Positions 36,052-45,041 of a stretch of 64,000 nucleotides of DNA are shown here, in pieces. Within the stretch, counting starts at the first letter, position 1, and each line of letters opens with the position of its first letter. Source of the stretch: Hymenobacter puniceus (GTDB taxonomy: Bacteria; Bacteroidota; Bacteroidia; Cytophagales; Hymenobacteraceae); assembly GCF_014333525.1 (NCBI RefSeq), contig NZ_JACSCX010000001.1:620001-684000 (forward strand), in the 5' to 3' direction. Position numbers and translations under genes: made by a program. The notes beneath the pieces were generated by a model. That model made no database searches, was not told the origin of the DNA, and saw only the letters and a program-made list of their open reading frames with translations.

Positions 36052-36822
36052 CTACTGTAAGGCTTTTTCTATGTATTCGAAGGAGGTAAGTATTTCCGCC
36101 TTGTCTTTTCGTACTACTACCGTATGCTCGAAGTGCGCGGAAGGTTTGAAGTCCTTGGTCCGGATGGTCCAGCCGTCTTTCTCCTGTATCACGCTCTTCG
36201 TTCCCAGATTCACCATTGGCTCGATTGCCAGTGTGAGGCCATTTTGCAGCTTTAGCCCCGAGCCACGCTTACCGTAGTTAGGAACGTCCGGCCGCTCGTG
36301 CAGCTTCTTGCCAATCCCATGACCGACTAGCTCCCTAACCACTCCATAACCCTGTTTTTCAACATGGTTCTGAATGGCATAGCTGATGTCGCCCATCCGA
36401 TTGCCCGCCACTGCCTGCTCGATACCGAGATACAGCGACTTCTTTGTTTCTTCCAGCAGTTGCAATACCTCTGGTGCTACCTCCCCAATTGGGTAGGTGT
36501 AAGCACTGTCGGCATGGTAGCCGTTGAGCAAAACTCCGCAGTCAACCGAAACGATGTCGCCGCTTTTCAGCGTGTAGTCACTCGGGAAACCGTGTACTAC
36601 TACCGCATTGGGTGAAATGCATAGGCTGTACTCAAATCCATTATAGCCTTTGAAAGAAGGAGACCCACCGTTGTCCCGGATGAATTCTTCGGCGCGCTGA
36701 TCCAGCTCTCGCGTTGTAATTCCTTCCCGGATAATGCTGGCCACTTCTCCGTGGGCCTGCGCCAGCACTTTCGCACTGGCTCGCATGAATTCTATTTCTT
36801 CCTCGGTCTTGTAAACAATCAT
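36052..36822 (-). CDS. map: Type I methionine aminopeptidase
   Basis: 256 residues. The five metal ligands are in place: [18 protein letters not shown] (two Asp), [13 protein letters not shown] (His), LAIEPMV (Glu) and the final Glu region [15 protein letters not shown] holds the substrate His. It removes initiator methionine. It sits between secY and infA, six bases after secY. Confidence 0.97.
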   Translation of the reverse strand: MIVYKTEEEIEFMRASAKVLAQAHGEVASIIREGITTRELDQRAEEFIRDNGGSPSFKGYNGFEYSLCISPNAVVVHGFPSDYTLKSGDIVSVDCGVLLNGYHADSAYTYPIGEVAPEVLQLLEETKKSLYLGIEQAVAGNRMGDISYAIQNHVEKQGYGVVRELVGHGIGKKLHERPDVPNYGKRGSGLKLQNGLTLAIEPMVNLGTKSVIQEKDGWTIRTKDFKPSAHFEHTVVVRKDKAEILTSFEYIEKALQ

Positions 36823-36828
36823 AGCTGC

Positions 36829-38148
36829 TTACGAAGCCAGAGCAATGTTCTGCGAACGGCCACGTACTTTACCGGTTTTCATCATGCCATCGTAATGGCG
36901 CATCAGCAAGTAGCTTTCTACTTGGTTGAGCGTATCCAGCACTACCCCTACCATAATAATAAGAGAAGTACCGCCGTAGAAGGCCGAGAACGGACGCGTA
37001 ACGCCGCCTAGCAAGGCTAGCGCCGGGAAAATGGCAATCAAAGCCAGCGCCACAGCACCAGGCAAGGTAATTCGGGTCAGCACTTCATCGATATACTCCG
37101 ACGTGTCGCGGCCAGGCTTTACGCCGGGCACGAAACCACCGCTACGCTTCAGATCATCCGCAATCTGGTTGGGGTTGACACTGATAGCCGTGTAGAAGTA
37201 CGTGAAGACAATAATGAGCGTCGCGAATACCACGTTGTACTGCCACGAAGTGTAGTCCGAAAACTTCACGCCGATGTAGCTGGCCAAGTCGCTGTCGTTC
37301 TGCCAAACCGAAGCCACGATAGCAGGCACGAACATCAACGACTGGGCGAAAATGATCGGCATTACGCCGGCCGCATTCACTTTCATCGGAATAAACTGCC
37401 GCTGAGCATTCAACTGGGCCGTGCTACCAACCTGCTTGGCATACTGCACTGGAATCCGGCGCACTGCCTGTGTCAGAACGATAACAGCCATTACCACAAG
37501 GAACAGCACTACCAGCTCAATTAGGAAGATCAACGAGCCACGCATGCCTTTGGCAGCAGCCTCACCGATAATGGCACCGGGCAGGCGCGACACAATCCCG
37601 ATCATAATGATCATGGAAATGCCATTGCCAATACCCTTGTCCGTAATCTTCTCTCCCAGCCACATGCAAAACAGCGTTCCGGCCGTAATGATGAGCATGG
37701 TGGAAATGGTAAAGAACGTACCAGGCTCCAGGATTGCGTCAGCACTGATGGTGGCAATGAAGCCAACCGACTGCGCCATTACAATCGGAATCGTAAGGAT
37801 GCGCGTGTACTGGTTGATTTTCTTGCGGCCCGACTCTCCTTCTTTTTGCAGTTTCTGAAAATACGGAACTGCAATAGTGAGAAGCTGCAGTACAATAGAT
37901 GCCGATATGTATGGCATGATACCGAGTGCAAAGATGGAGGCATTGCTGAACGCACCACCAAGCAGCGTGTCCAGAATACCAAACACCCCTGAAGCTCCAC
38001 CACTTTTCAGACGAGTAGCGTCGACGCCCGGTAGCACCACGAATGAGCCCAACCGGTAGATGGCAATGAAAAAAAGCGTATTGAAGATCCGCATACGCAG
38101 ATCTTCAATCGCAAAAATGTTCTTTATCGTTTCGATAAACTTTTTCAT
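36829..38148 (-). CDS. secY: Protein translocase subunit SecY
   Basis: 439 residues from the ATG at 38148 (MKKFIETIKNIFAIEDLRMR); a GTG two codons upstream is the alternative. About ten membrane helices, starting with IFNTLFFIAIYRLGSFVVLP (plug region follows) and including the conserved GIGNGISMIIMIGIVSRLPG. It forms the pore for protein export and membrane insertion. It is embedded in the spc operon after rplO, as usual. Confidence 0.98.
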   Translation of the reverse strand: MKKFIETIKNIFAIEDLRMRIFNTLFFIAIYRLGSFVVLPGVDATRLKSGGASGVFGILDTLLGGAFSNASIFALGIMPYISASIVLQLLTIAVPYFQKLQKEGESGRKKINQYTRILTIPIVMAQSVGFIATISADAILEPGTFFTISTMLIITAGTLFCMWLGEKITDKGIGNGISMIIMIGIVSRLPGAIIGEAAAKGMRGSLIFLIELVVLFLVVMAVIVLTQAVRRIPVQYAKQVGSTAQLNAQRQFIPMKVNAAGVMPIIFAQSLMFVPAIVASVWQNDSDLASYIGVKFSDYTSWQYNVVFATLIIVFTYFYTAISVNPNQIADDLKRSGGFVPGVKPGRDTSEYIDEVLTRITLPGAVALALIAIFPALALLGGVTRPFSAFYGGTSLIIMVGVVLDTLNQVESYLLMRHYDGMMKTGKVRGRSQNIALAS

Positions 38149-38160
38149 CGCCACAAGAAC

Positions 38161-38604
38161 TTACAGCGTCACGGCTTTGCCACCTGCTTTCTCAATGGCT
38201 TCAGTAGCCGACTTGGAGAATGCATGAGCATGAACTTCTACAGCAGTGGTGAGTTCACCACGGCCCAGAACTTTGATTTTGGCGTTTTTCGAAGCTAGAC
38301 CAGCCTGCACAAAGTAGGCGTTGTCGAAAGTTGTTACACCACCTTCGGTCAGACCAGCGAGTACATCCAGATTGATGGCTTTGTACTCCACGCGGTTGAT
38401 GTTCTTGAAACCGAATTTCGGTACGCGGCGCTGCAGGGGCATTTGGCCACCTTCAAAGCCCGACTTCTTGGAGTAACCCGAACGGGACTTGGCACCTTTG
38501 TGGCCACGCGTCGAGGTGCCGCCACGGCCGGAACCCGTACCACGGCCAATGCGCTTGACATTGCGGGTAGAGCCTACGGCAGGTTTGAGATTGCTGAGAT
38601 TCAT
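38161..38604 (-). CDS. rplO: 50S ribosomal protein L15
   Basis: 147 residues, usual length. [40 protein letters not shown] and [19 protein letters not shown] are diagnostic. The glycine/arginine-rich N-terminal arm threads into 23S rRNA. It is followed by secY 12 bases later. Confidence 0.98.
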   Translation of the reverse strand: MNLSNLKPAVGSTRNVKRIGRGTGSGRGGTSTRGHKGAKSRSGYSKKSGFEGGQMPLQRRVPKFGFKNINRVEYKAINLDVLAGLTEGGVTTFDNAYFVQAGLASKNAKIKVLGRGELTTAVEVHAHAFSKSATEAIEKAGGKAVTL

Positions 38605-38617
38605 TTTCGGGAGATTC

Positions 38618-38797
38618 CTAGAGTTCGGTTACTTCCAACAGGTGCTGAACGGCTTTGATCATGCCAGCAACCTGGGGCGTGTTTTCCACGCTCTTGGTGC
38701 TACCCATTTTGCCGAGGCCCAGGGCCTGCACGGTACGCTTCTGACGCTCGGGGCGGTCGATAACGCTTTTTACGAGTTTGATTTGGATCTGCGCCAT
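38618..38797 (-). CDS. rpmD: 50S ribosomal protein L30
   Basis: 59 residues, [20 protein letters not shown] onward, with [20 protein letters not shown] in the middle. Short L30 of the bacterial type. It fits exactly in the space between rpsE and rplO. Confidence 0.96.
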   Translation of the reverse strand: MAQIQIKLVKSVIDRPERQKRTVQALGLGKMGSTKSVENTPQVAGMIKAVQHLLEVTEL

Positions 38798-38803
38798 CGT
38801 CTC

Positions 38804-39412
38804 TTAACCGTTAAAAACTTGAGCGAGGGTGATGCCACGAGCCTGTGCAATTTGCATCGGGTCGCGCATTTTCAGCAGGGCGTCGAAGGTAGCCTTTACC
38901 ACGTTGTGGGGGTTCGACGAACCTTTCGACTTAGCGAGTACGTCTTTGATACCGGCACTTTCGAACACGGCACGCATAGCACCACCAGCAATTACACCCG
39001 TACCAGCCGCAGCTGGCTGAACCAGCACGAAGCCGCCTGAGTATTTGCCTTCCATGATGTGGGGAACGGTGTGCTTATACAGCGGCACCTTCACCAGGTT
39101 TTTCTTCGCGTCGTCAATGCCTTTGGCAATTGCGTCGGTTACTTCGTTGGCTTTGCCGAGGCCGTAACCTACGGTGCCGTTGCCATCACCTACTACTACG
39201 ATGGCCGAGAAGCTGAAGCGACGACCGCCCTTTACTACTTTGGCTACGCGGTTGATAGCAACCACTTTCTCTTTCAGGTCAGAGTCACCAGTGCGCGACT
39301 CCTCTTTGCGGTCATTGCCGCCGCGACGGTCATTGCCACCACCACGACGGTCATTGCCACCGCCGCGGTTATCGCCGCTACCACCACGAGGGCCGTTGTT
39401 AAATTCTGCCAT
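38804..39412 (-). CDS. rpsE: 30S ribosomal protein S5 with RGG-like N-terminal extension
   Basis: 202 residues against about 165-175 for typical S5. Residues 1-45 are an added arm made of repeats: [18 protein letters not shown]. The normal S5 starts near [20 protein letters not shown] and has [14 protein letters not shown] and [11 protein letters not shown]5 lines the mRNA entry tunnel with S3 and S4 and affects accuracy. The repeated units are coded by similar 18-21-base DNA repeats that could change in number. Confidence 0.97.
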   Translation of the reverse strand: MAEFNNGPRGGSGDNRGGGNDRRGGGNDRRGGNDRKEESRTGDSDLKEKVVAINRVAKVVKGGRRFSFSAIVVVGDGNGTVGYGLGKANEVTDAIAKGIDDAKKNLVKVPLYKHTVPHIMEGKYSGGFVLVQPAAAGTGVIAGGAMRAVFESAGIKDVLAKSKGSSNPHNVVKATFDALLKMRDPMQIAQARGITLAQVFNG

Positions 39413-39418
39413 GATGAT

Positions 39419-39769
39419 TTAGAAATTGAGGCCGCCTTCGCGGGCTCCTTCTGCCAATGATTTTACGCGGCCGTGGTAGAGGTAACCGGAACGGTCAAAT
39501 ACCACTTTCGAAATTCCTTTTCCTGTAGCACGGGCGGCAAGTTCTTTGCCGACTGCGGCAGCGAGGGCGACTCCGTTGCCCCCTTCCACCGATACGTGCT
39601 TCGAGGAAGCAGACGCCAGCGTGTGACCGGTCGTATCGTCAATAATCTGAGCATAAATGCCCGTATTGCTGCGGAACACCGACAAACGTGGACGCTCGGA
39701 CGTGCCAGCCACCTTAGTGCGGATGATGCGCTGGATCCGTTTTCTTCTAGTTGCTTTATCGAAAGCCAT
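39419..39769 (-). CDS. rplR: 50S ribosomal protein L18
   Basis: 116 residues. [40 protein letters not shown] and the ending [25 protein letters not shown] are diagnostic. It binds 5S rRNA with L5. Six bases separate it from rpsE. Confidence 0.98.
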   Translation of the reverse strand: MAFDKATRRKRIQRIIRTKVAGTSERPRLSVFRSNTGIYAQIIDDTTGHTLASASSKHVSVEGGNGVALAAAVGKELAARATGKGISKVVFDRSGYLYHGRVKSLAEGAREGGLNF

Positions 39770-39778
39770 GGTGTGATA

Positions 39779-40333
39779 TTATTTCGAAGCTGTTTTACCA
39801 GCCTTACGACGAATCTGCTCACCCACGAAGCGCACGCCTTTGCCTTTGTAGGGCTCAACTTTGCGCAACGAGCGAATTTTGGCGGCCACTTGACCCAACA
39901 ATTGCTTGTCGATGCTGGTCAGCGTAACAATAGGGTTTTTGCCTTTCTCGGTCAGAGCCGTAGCAGTTACTTCTTTCGGCAGAGCCAGGAAGATGTTGTG
40001 CGAGTAGCCCAGCGACAGCTCCAGCGTAGTACCAGCCATAGCGGCTTTGTAACCTACACCTACCAACTCTAGCTTCTCTTCCAAGCCGTTGCTCACGCCA
40101 TTGATGGCGTTATTTAGCAGCGAGCGGTAGAGGCCGTGCATGGCCTTATGACGCTTCTGTTCGGTTGGGCGGGTCACTACCAGCTGGCCGTCTTCGGTCG
40201 CTACGGTAATGTCGCGGTCAACCGGAACCACCAAAGTGCCTTTTGGGCCCTTCACGGTTACCGTGTTTTCGTTGCTCACTTCAATCTGCACGTTGGCGGG
40301 CAGGCTGATGGGCAGTTTACCAATGCGTGACAT
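39779..40333 (-). CDS. rplF: 50S ribosomal protein L6
   Basis: 184 residues. MSRIGKLPISLPANVQIEVS, VTVKGPKGTL and the C-terminal EPYKGKGVRFVGEQIRRKAG identify it. Two homologous domains bind 23S rRNA near the factor-binding site. Part of the rpsH-rplF-rplR-rpsE run. Confidence 0.98.
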   Translation of the reverse strand: MSRIGKLPISLPANVQIEVSNENTVTVKGPKGTLVVPVDRDITVATEDGQLVVTRPTEQKRHKAMHGLYRSLLNNAINGVSNGLEEKLELVGVGYKAAMAGTTLELSLGYSHNIFLALPKEVTATALTEKGKNPIVTLTSIDKQLLGQVAAKIRSLRKVEPYKGKGVRFVGEQIRRKAGKTASK

Positions 40334-40353
40334 AGTCTCGTTTTCCTTTCAGA

Positions 40354-40752
40354 TTAGTAGACGTAGCACAGCACTTCGCCGCCCACGTTTTCAGCTTTCG
40401 CCTCTTTTTCCGTCATCACCCCTTTCGAAGTCGACAGGATGGCGACACCCAGACCACTCAGTACGCGCGGCAGGTTCTCCACGTGGGCATACTGACGCAA
40501 ACCGGGCGTGCTAACACGCTGCAGCTTGGTAATGGCGGGTTGTTTGGTTACCGGGTTGTACTTCAGCGCGATTTTAATCGTGCCCTGTACTGCGGCATCA
40601 TCAAACCGGTAGCTCTGAATGTAGCCCTTTTTATAGAGCACCTTCGTGATTTCCTTTTTGATGTTGCTGGCCGGAATCTCCACTACCCGGTGATTTGCCT
40701 TGATGGCATTGCGTACCCGGGTCAGGTAGTCAGCAATTGGATCTGTGTTCAT
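40354..40752 (-). CDS. rpsH: 30S ribosomal protein S8
   Basis: 132 residues from the ATG at 40752, giving MNTDPIADYLTRVRNAIKAN; a frame extension to 40773 is not conserved. The C-terminal GLGVAILSTSKGVMTEKEAK is diagnostic. In E. coli S8 represses the spc operon by binding the rplX-rplE mRNA. Here a hairpin and a TATCTTTG box stand directly before rpsH, so a separate promoter is likely. Confidence 0.97.
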   Translation of the reverse strand: MNTDPIADYLTRVRNAIKANHRVVEIPASNIKKEITKVLYKKGYIQSYRFDDAAVQGTIKIALKYNPVTKQPAITKLQRVSTPGLRQYAHVENLPRVLSGLGVAILSTSKGVMTEKEAKAENVGGEVLCYVY

Positions 40753-40790
40753 GTGACTTAGGTAAAGCGCCACCCTTTTTTAGGGAGCCG

Positions 40791-40798
40791 CAAAGATA
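40791..40798 (-). promoter_or_regulatory. -7 box (TATCTTTG) for rpsH
   Basis: Exact TAnnTTTG match on the minus strand, 38 bases before the rpsH start. Nineteen bases upstream stands TTTC in place of the -33 TTTG. Confidence 0.6.
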
Positions 40799-40799
40799 T

Positions 40800-40839
40800 G
40801 AAAATTTCGCCGCCGCGGAAACGCGGCAGCGAAATTTTC
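40800..40839. terminator. Strong hairpin between rpsN and rpsH
   Basis: GAAAATTTCGC-CGCCGCGG ... CGCGGCAGCGAAATTTTC: an almost perfect 18-bp-arm stem with AAAA/TTTT ends, like a bidirectional terminator. It lies about 100 bases after the rpsN stop and touches the rpsH -7 box. Confidence 0.65.
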
Positions 40840-40938
40840 GTTTAAGACTTCTTGACTCGAATGCGGCCAATGGTTTCTCTCGGCAACCTGCCAAGTAATG
40901 TTGCATCAATAGCAGAAGCTATCTGGCAACTGGTCGAA

Positions 40939-41208
40939 CTACCAGCTCGACTTGGTTACGCCGGGGATTTTGCCAGCCAGCGCCATTTCGCGGAAACGTA
41001 CCCGGCTGATGCCGAACTTACGCATGTAACCACGGGGGCGGCCGTCAATCATGTCCCGGTTGTGCAGGCGCACGGGCGAAGCATCTTTCGGCAGCTTGTC
41101 CAGACCTTCGTAGTCGCCGGCAGCTTTCAGCGCTTTGCGCTTCTCAGCATAGCGGGCAACCGTAGCGATGCGCTTACGCGCTCTTGCTTTCGCGGATTCC
41201 TTAGCCAT
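40939..41208 (-). CDS. rpsN: 30S ribosomal protein S14, zinc-free form
   Basis: 89 residues. [20 protein letters not shown] and [41 protein letters not shown] match the long S14 without CxxC zinc motifs. It sits in the head of the 30S subunit. Its ATG overlaps the rplE stop codon, so translation is probably coupled. A 186-base spacer follows before rpsH. Confidence 0.97.
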   Translation of the reverse strand: MAKESAKARARKRIATVARYAEKRKALKAAGDYEGLDKLPKDASPVRLHNRDMIDGRPRGYMRKFGISRVRFREMALAGKIPGVTKSSW

Positions 41209-41765
41209 TAGTCGTTTTGTTTCTTGGCGTTAGCGAACGGCATACCGAAAGCCTTGAGGAGCTCATAGCTCTGCTCGTCGTTTTCGGCCGTCGTTACGAA
41301 GGTAATATCCATACCCGAAATCGACTTGATCTTGTCGATCGAAATTTCGGGGAAGATGATCTGCTCCTTAACGCCCAGGGTATAGTTACCGCGGCCGTCA
41401 AAGCCTTTGTCGTTGATGCCTTTGAAGTCACGAACACGGGGCAGAGCGATGGACAGCAAACGGTCCATGAACTCGTACATCCGCTCGCCACGCAGCGTTA
41501 CGCGGGCGCCAATTGGCATGCCTTCGCGCAGTTTGAAGTTCGAAACCGAACGCTTGGCGATGGTAGCAACTGCTTTCTGACCAGCGATGGTCGTCAGCTC
41601 GTCCACACCATTGTCCACCAGCTTCTTGTCGGCTACGGCAGCACCAATACCGCGGTTGATGCAGATCTTGGTGATGCGTGGAACCTGCATGATGCTCTTG
41701 AACTGGAATTTCTCCTGGAGCAGCGGCACCACTTCTTTGTTGTATTTCTCTTTGAATCGAGCCAT
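41208..41765 (-). CDS. rplE: 50S ribosomal protein L5
   Basis: 185 residues. [40 protein letters not shown] and [20 protein letters not shown] are diagnostic. L5 binds 5S rRNA and contacts S13 and P-site tRNA. The stop codon overlaps the rpsN start. Confidence 0.98.
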   Translation of the reverse strand: MARFKEKYNKEVVPLLQEKFQFKSIMQVPRITKICINRGIGAAVADKKLVDNGVDELTTIAGQKAVATIAKRSVSNFKLREGMPIGARVTLRGERMYEFMDRLLSIALPRVRDFKGINDKGFDGRGNYTLGVKEQIIFPEISIDKIKSISGMDITFVTTAENDEQSYELLKAFGMPFANAKKQND

Positions 41766-41780
41766 TGTCGTCGTACCGGG

Positions 41781-42044
41781 TTAGGCGTTTGTCGAGGCAA
41801 TTGCCTTCACGTTGCTCACGTGAATACCAGCTTCGATTTTGGTAATGCCACCCTGGGGGTTCTTCGCACTAGGTTTGTTGTGCTTGGTCACCAGGTTCAG
41901 GCCTTCCACGATAACGCGCTGCGTCGAGCGGTTCACCGACTTAATAATGCCGGTTTTGCCTTTTTCGTCGCCAGCAATCACCTGTACGGTGTCGCCGGTT
42001 TTCACATGCAGTTTCGCGGGTGCTGCTTTCGTTTTCGTTGCCAT
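41781..42044 (-). CDS. rplX: 50S ribosomal protein L24, C-terminally short
   Basis: 87 residues; E. coli L24 has 104. The KOW region is intact ([27 protein letters not shown]) and continues to [20 protein letters not shown], then ends with TNA. The usual last 20-25 residues (after HVSNV, with the GxRxxDDGxKVR-type strand) are missing. The next gene starts 15 bases later, leaving no room for them. L24 helps start 50S assembly at the exit tunnel. Confidence 0.95.
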   Translation of the reverse strand: MATKTKAAPAKLHVKTGDTVQVIAGDEKGKTGIIKSVNRSTQRVIVEGLNLVTKHNKPSAKNPQGGITKIEAGIHVSNVKAIASTNA

Positions 42045-42047
42045 TGC

Positions 42048-42416
42048 TTAGAGAACTTCAGGAGCCAGCGAAACGATCTTCATGAACTGCTTCTCGCGCA
42101 GTTCACGGGCCACGGGGCCGAAGATGCGGGTACCGCGGGGCTCGTCGTTATTGTTGAGCAGTACGGCAGCATTGTCGTCGAAACGAATATAAGAACCGTC
42201 CTTACGACGTACTTCTTTCTTCGTGCGAACAACCACTGCTTTCGATACAGTGCCTTTTTTAGCGTTGCCGGAAGGAATAGCCGATTTGATGGCTACTACA
42301 ATCTTGTCGCCTACGCTGGCGTATTTCTTGCCCGTGCCACCGAGGACACGAATGCAAAGAACTTCTTTGGCGCCGCTGTTATCAGCGACGGTCAGACGGG
42401 ATTCTTGCTGTATCAT
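42048..42416 (-). CDS. rplN: 50S ribosomal protein L14
   Basis: 122 residues, standard length. [40 protein letters not shown] and [20 protein letters not shown] are diagnostic. It binds 23S rRNA near the intersubunit face, with L19. Three bases separate it from rplX. Confidence 0.98.
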   Translation of the reverse strand: MIQQESRLTVADNSGAKEVLCIRVLGGTGKKYASVGDKIVVAIKSAIPSGNAKKGTVSKAVVVRTKKEVRRKDGSYIRFDDNAAVLLNNNDEPRGTRIFGPVARELREKQFMKIVSLAPEVL

Positions 42417-42417
42417 C

Positions 42418-42711
42418 TTACTTGGCGCGTTCTACGATTTCTACCAGTCTCCAGCGTTTGTTCTTGCTCAGCGGACGCGTGCTCATGATGCGTACCGTGT
42501 CGCCTTCGCCGCATTCGTTGTTCTCGTCGTGAGCCATAAACTTGGTCGACTTGGTAACGAACTTGCCGTAGATCGGGTGCTTCATTTTGCTTTCTACCAT
42601 CACCGTGATGGACTTGTCCATCTTGTTGCTGGTAACGCGCCCGATGATTTCTTTGCGCAGGTTCCGCTCTTCCGTAGCGGAGGTAGCCTGCTGTTCTTCG
42701 TTGCTTGCCAT
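42418..42711 (-). CDS. rpsQ: 30S ribosomal protein S17
   Basis: 97 residues, slightly longer than usual because of a polar N-terminal arm ([20 protein letters not shown]). [20 protein letters not shown] and [20 protein letters not shown] match S17. It is a primary 16S rRNA-binding protein. It lies one base from rplN and two from rpmC. Confidence 0.97.
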   Translation of the reverse strand: MASNEEQQATSATEERNLRKEIIGRVTSNKMDKSITVMVESKMKHPIYGKFVTKSTKFMAHDENNECGEGDTVRIMSTRPLSKNKRWRLVEIVERAK

Positions 42712-42713
42712 CG

Positions 42714-42926
42714 TTAGTTAGCAGTGTTGTTAGCCTGCTCGTTCTCGCGACGGGTCAGCTCAGTCAACAGACGGGCGACGTTCTTGCGGCTTTGCTTCAG
42801 GCGAATCGGGTTTTCCAGCGGCGAGATGGCGTGCGCGAAGCGCAGCGTCTGACCATTGGCTTTTTCGGTCTTTACTTGCTGGGTCAGTTCTTCCAGCGAA
42901 AGGGCACGGATATCGGCGTTCTTCAT
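42714..42926 (-). CDS. rpmC: 50S ribosomal protein L29
   Basis: 70 residues. [20 protein letters not shown] and the helical hairpin ending [16 protein letters not shown] match L29, a small two-helix protein at the exit tunnel near L23. One base from rplP. Confidence 0.97.
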   Translation of the reverse strand: MKNADIRALSLEELTQQVKTEKANGQTLRFAHAISPLENPIRLKQSRKNVARLLTELTRRENEQANNTAN

Positions 42927-42927
42927 C

Positions 42928-43353
42928 TTACTTGCTTTCTACGTAGTCGCGACGAACAACAAACTGAGTCCGAACCGGCAGCTTTTGGGCAGCCAAGCGC
43001 AGCGACTCCTGCGCCACTTCCAGTGTAACGCCGTCTGACTCAAACATGATAGTGCCGGGCTTTACGCAGGCTACCCAATACTCGGGTGAGCCTTTGCCTT
43101 TACCCATCCGCACTTCAGCGGGCTTCTTGGTAATCGGCTTATCAGGGAAAATGCGGATCCAAACTTGCCCTTCGCGTTTCATGGCGCGGGTCATGGCGAT
43201 ACGGGCGGCCTCAATCTGGCGAGCCGTAATCCAAGCCACTTCCAACGACTTAATAGCGAAAGAACCGAAGTCAATGGAGCTGCCGCGGTAGGCGAGGCCT
43301 GTTACGCGACCCTTTTGCATCTTGCGATACTTGGTCCTTTTCGGTTGTAACAT
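42928..43353 (-). CDS. rplP: 50S ribosomal protein L16
   Basis: 141 residues from the ATG at 43353, giving [20 protein letters not shown]; the open frame reaching 43842 is the antisense-like shadow of rpsC and is not used. [19 protein letters not shown] is diagnostic. L16 helps position the A-site tRNA. Confidence 0.98.
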   Translation of the reverse strand: MLQPKRTKYRKMQKGRVTGLAYRGSSIDFGSFAIKSLEVAWITARQIEAARIAMTRAMKREGQVWIRIFPDKPITKKPAEVRMGKGKGSPEYWVACVKPGTIMFESDGVTLEVAQESLRLAAQKLPVRTQFVVRRDYVESK

Positions 43354-43390
43354 GATTAATTGAAATTGAATTTCTGAAGAAAAGAAACGA

Positions 43391-44269
43391 CTAGCGACGC
43401 GGAGCGCCACCGCCCTGGCCACCACGGTTGGCACCGCCTGGGGCACCACCGCCACGGCGCTGACCACCACCGGCAGCACCAGCTGCACCACCGCCACGGT
43501 TGTCACCGCCACGGTCGTTACGGTCGCGGCGCGGGCCACGGTCGCCGCCCCGGTCACCACGCTCACCGCGCGGGCCACGGTCGTTGCCACCACGGGTGTC
43601 GTTGCCTTGGTTAGCAGGAACCTGGTTAGGCGACAGGTCGGGCTTGCCGAACACTTCACCACGCATGATCCATACTTTGATGCCGATTTTGCCATACACG
43701 GTCTGAGCTTCCGACAAAGCATAGTCGATATCGGCGCGCAGCGTGTGCAGCGGCGTACGACCCTCCTTGTACTGCTCGGAACGGGCAATTTCAGCACCGC
43801 CCAGACGGCCACCGCACTGAATCTTGATGCCTTCGGCACCAACGCGGATAGCAGCCTGAATGCTCATCTTCATAGCACGACGGAACGAGATACGAGCCTG
43901 CAACTGCTGAGCAATGCTCTCACCAACCAGCTTGGCGTCGAGTTCCGGACGCTTAATTTCGAAGATGTTGATCTGAACGTCCTTGCTGGTGATCTGCTTC
44001 AGCTCGTCTTTGATCTTATCCACTTCAGCGCCACCCTTGCCGATTACTACACCCGGACGAGCCGTGTTGATGGTAATGGTGATGCGCTTCAGCGTACGCT
44101 CAATCACGATGCGGCTAATGCCACCTTTCGGGATACGAGCCATGATGTATTTGCGGATTTTCTCGTCTTCCACCAGTTTGTCGGCAAAGTCCTTGCCGCC
44201 GTACCAGTTCGAGTCCCATCCTTTAATGACGCCCAGACGGAAGCCAACCGGATTTACTTTCTGTCCCAT
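43391..44269 (-). CDS. rpsC: 30S ribosomal protein S3 with long RGG-like C-terminal tail
   Basis: 292 residues against about 230-240 usually. The normal part is complete: [20 protein letters not shown], the KH loop [10 protein letters not shown] and the C-terminal domain to [20 protein letters not shown]. From about residue 218 a 75-residue Gly/Arg/Asp/Asn-rich tail follows ([20 protein letters not shown], then [13 protein letters not shown] and a final GAPRR). It resembles RGG-box RNA-binding regions. S3 forms the mRNA entry site and helicase with S4 and S5, and S5 here has a similar arm. Confidence 0.97.
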   Translation of the reverse strand: MGQKVNPVGFRLGVIKGWDSNWYGGKDFADKLVEDEKIRKYIMARIPKGGISRIVIERTLKRITITINTARPGVVIGKGGAEVDKIKDELKQITSKDVQINIFEIKRPELDAKLVGESIAQQLQARISFRRAMKMSIQAAIRVGAEGIKIQCGGRLGGAEIARSEQYKEGRTPLHTLRADIDYALSEAQTVYGKIGIKVWIMRGEVFGKPDLSPNQVPANQGNDTRGGNDRGPRGERGDRGGDRGPRRDRNDRGGDNRGGGAAGAAGGGQRRGGGAPGGANRGGQGGGAPRR

Positions 44270-44274
44270 AGTGC

Positions 44275-44757
44275 TTATGCGGAGGCTTCTGCCTTGGTTT
44301 CAGTGGATTTCTTGGCCGAGCTGCGACGCGTAGTCTTGGGCTTGGCTTCAGCATTGACTTCGGTGGTCTTTGTTTCAGCGGCCTTCTGGGTAGCAGCTTT
44401 GCTGCCCAGACGCTCCACTTTCGTGTCAATCACCAGCGTCACGTGGTTGCTGCGCTTGCGGATGCGGTGGCCACGACCCTGAGGAGCAGGGCGCAGACGC
44501 TTCAGCTGACGACCTTCATCCACGAAAATCTCTTTTATGTAGAGGTTAGCGTCTTCGATGCGCTCATCCTCGTTGTGCTGCTGCCAGTTGGCAAGCGCCG
44601 AGAGGAGAAGCTTTTCAACGCGGGCAGCACCCGAGTTGGCTTCGAATTTCAGCAGGCCCAGCGCACGGGTCACTTTCTGACCACGAACCATGTCGGCCAC
44701 CAGGCGCATCTTGCGCGGCGAGGTGGGAACGTTGCGGAGTTTAGCGGTTGCTTCCAT
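44275..44757 (-). CDS. rplV: 50S ribosomal protein L22 with C-terminal tail
   Basis: 160 residues against about 110-120 usually. Core: [20 protein letters not shown], and [24 protein letters not shown] tunnel loop ([20 protein letters not shown]). Residues about 117-160 form a Lys/Ala/Thr/Glu-rich tail with [10 protein letters not shown], similar in style to the L17 tail. L22 lines the exit tunnel and its C-terminus faces the tunnel exit. Confidence 0.97.
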   Translation of the reverse strand: MEATAKLRNVPTSPRKMRLVADMVRGQKVTRALGLLKFEANSGAARVEKLLLSALANWQQHNEDERIEDANLYIKEIFVDEGRQLKRLRPAPQGRGHRIRKRSNHVTLVIDTKVERLGSKAATQKAAETKTTEVNAEAKPKTTRRSSAKKSTETKAEASA

Positions 44758-44759
44758 GA

Positions 44760-45038
44760 TTAGCGCTTGCCTTTATCTTTCTTGGCAATGTGTCCACGGA
44801 AGTTCCGAGTCGGAGCAAACTCACCGAGTTTGTGTCCTACCATGTTCTCCGTAACATATACCGGGATGAACTTATTGCCGTTGTGGACGGCGAAGGTGTG
44901 GCCAACGAAATCAGGCGAAATCATCGAGCGGCGCGACCAAGTCTTCACCACCGACTTTTTGCCGGACTCATCCATTGCCGTTACTTTCTTCTCGAGCCGG
45001 AAGTCAATGTACGGCCCTTTTTTTAGTGAACGTGCCAT
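44760..45038 (-). CDS. rpsS: 30S ribosomal protein S19
   Basis: 92 residues. [40 protein letters not shown] and [20 protein letters not shown] are diagnostic. It binds 16S rRNA in the head with S13. Two bases separate it from rplV and three from rplB. Confidence 0.98.
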   Translation of the reverse strand: MARSLKKGPYIDFRLEKKVTAMDESGKKSVVKTWSRRSMISPDFVGHTFAVHNGNKFIPVYVTENMVGHKLGEFAPTRNFRGHIAKKDKGKR

Positions 45039-45041
45039 TGC

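Noticed and set aside
41217..42488. 423-codon plus-strand frame across rplE, rplX and rplN
   Set aside because: It spans several convincing r-protein genes on the other strand; composition is that of an antisense frame.
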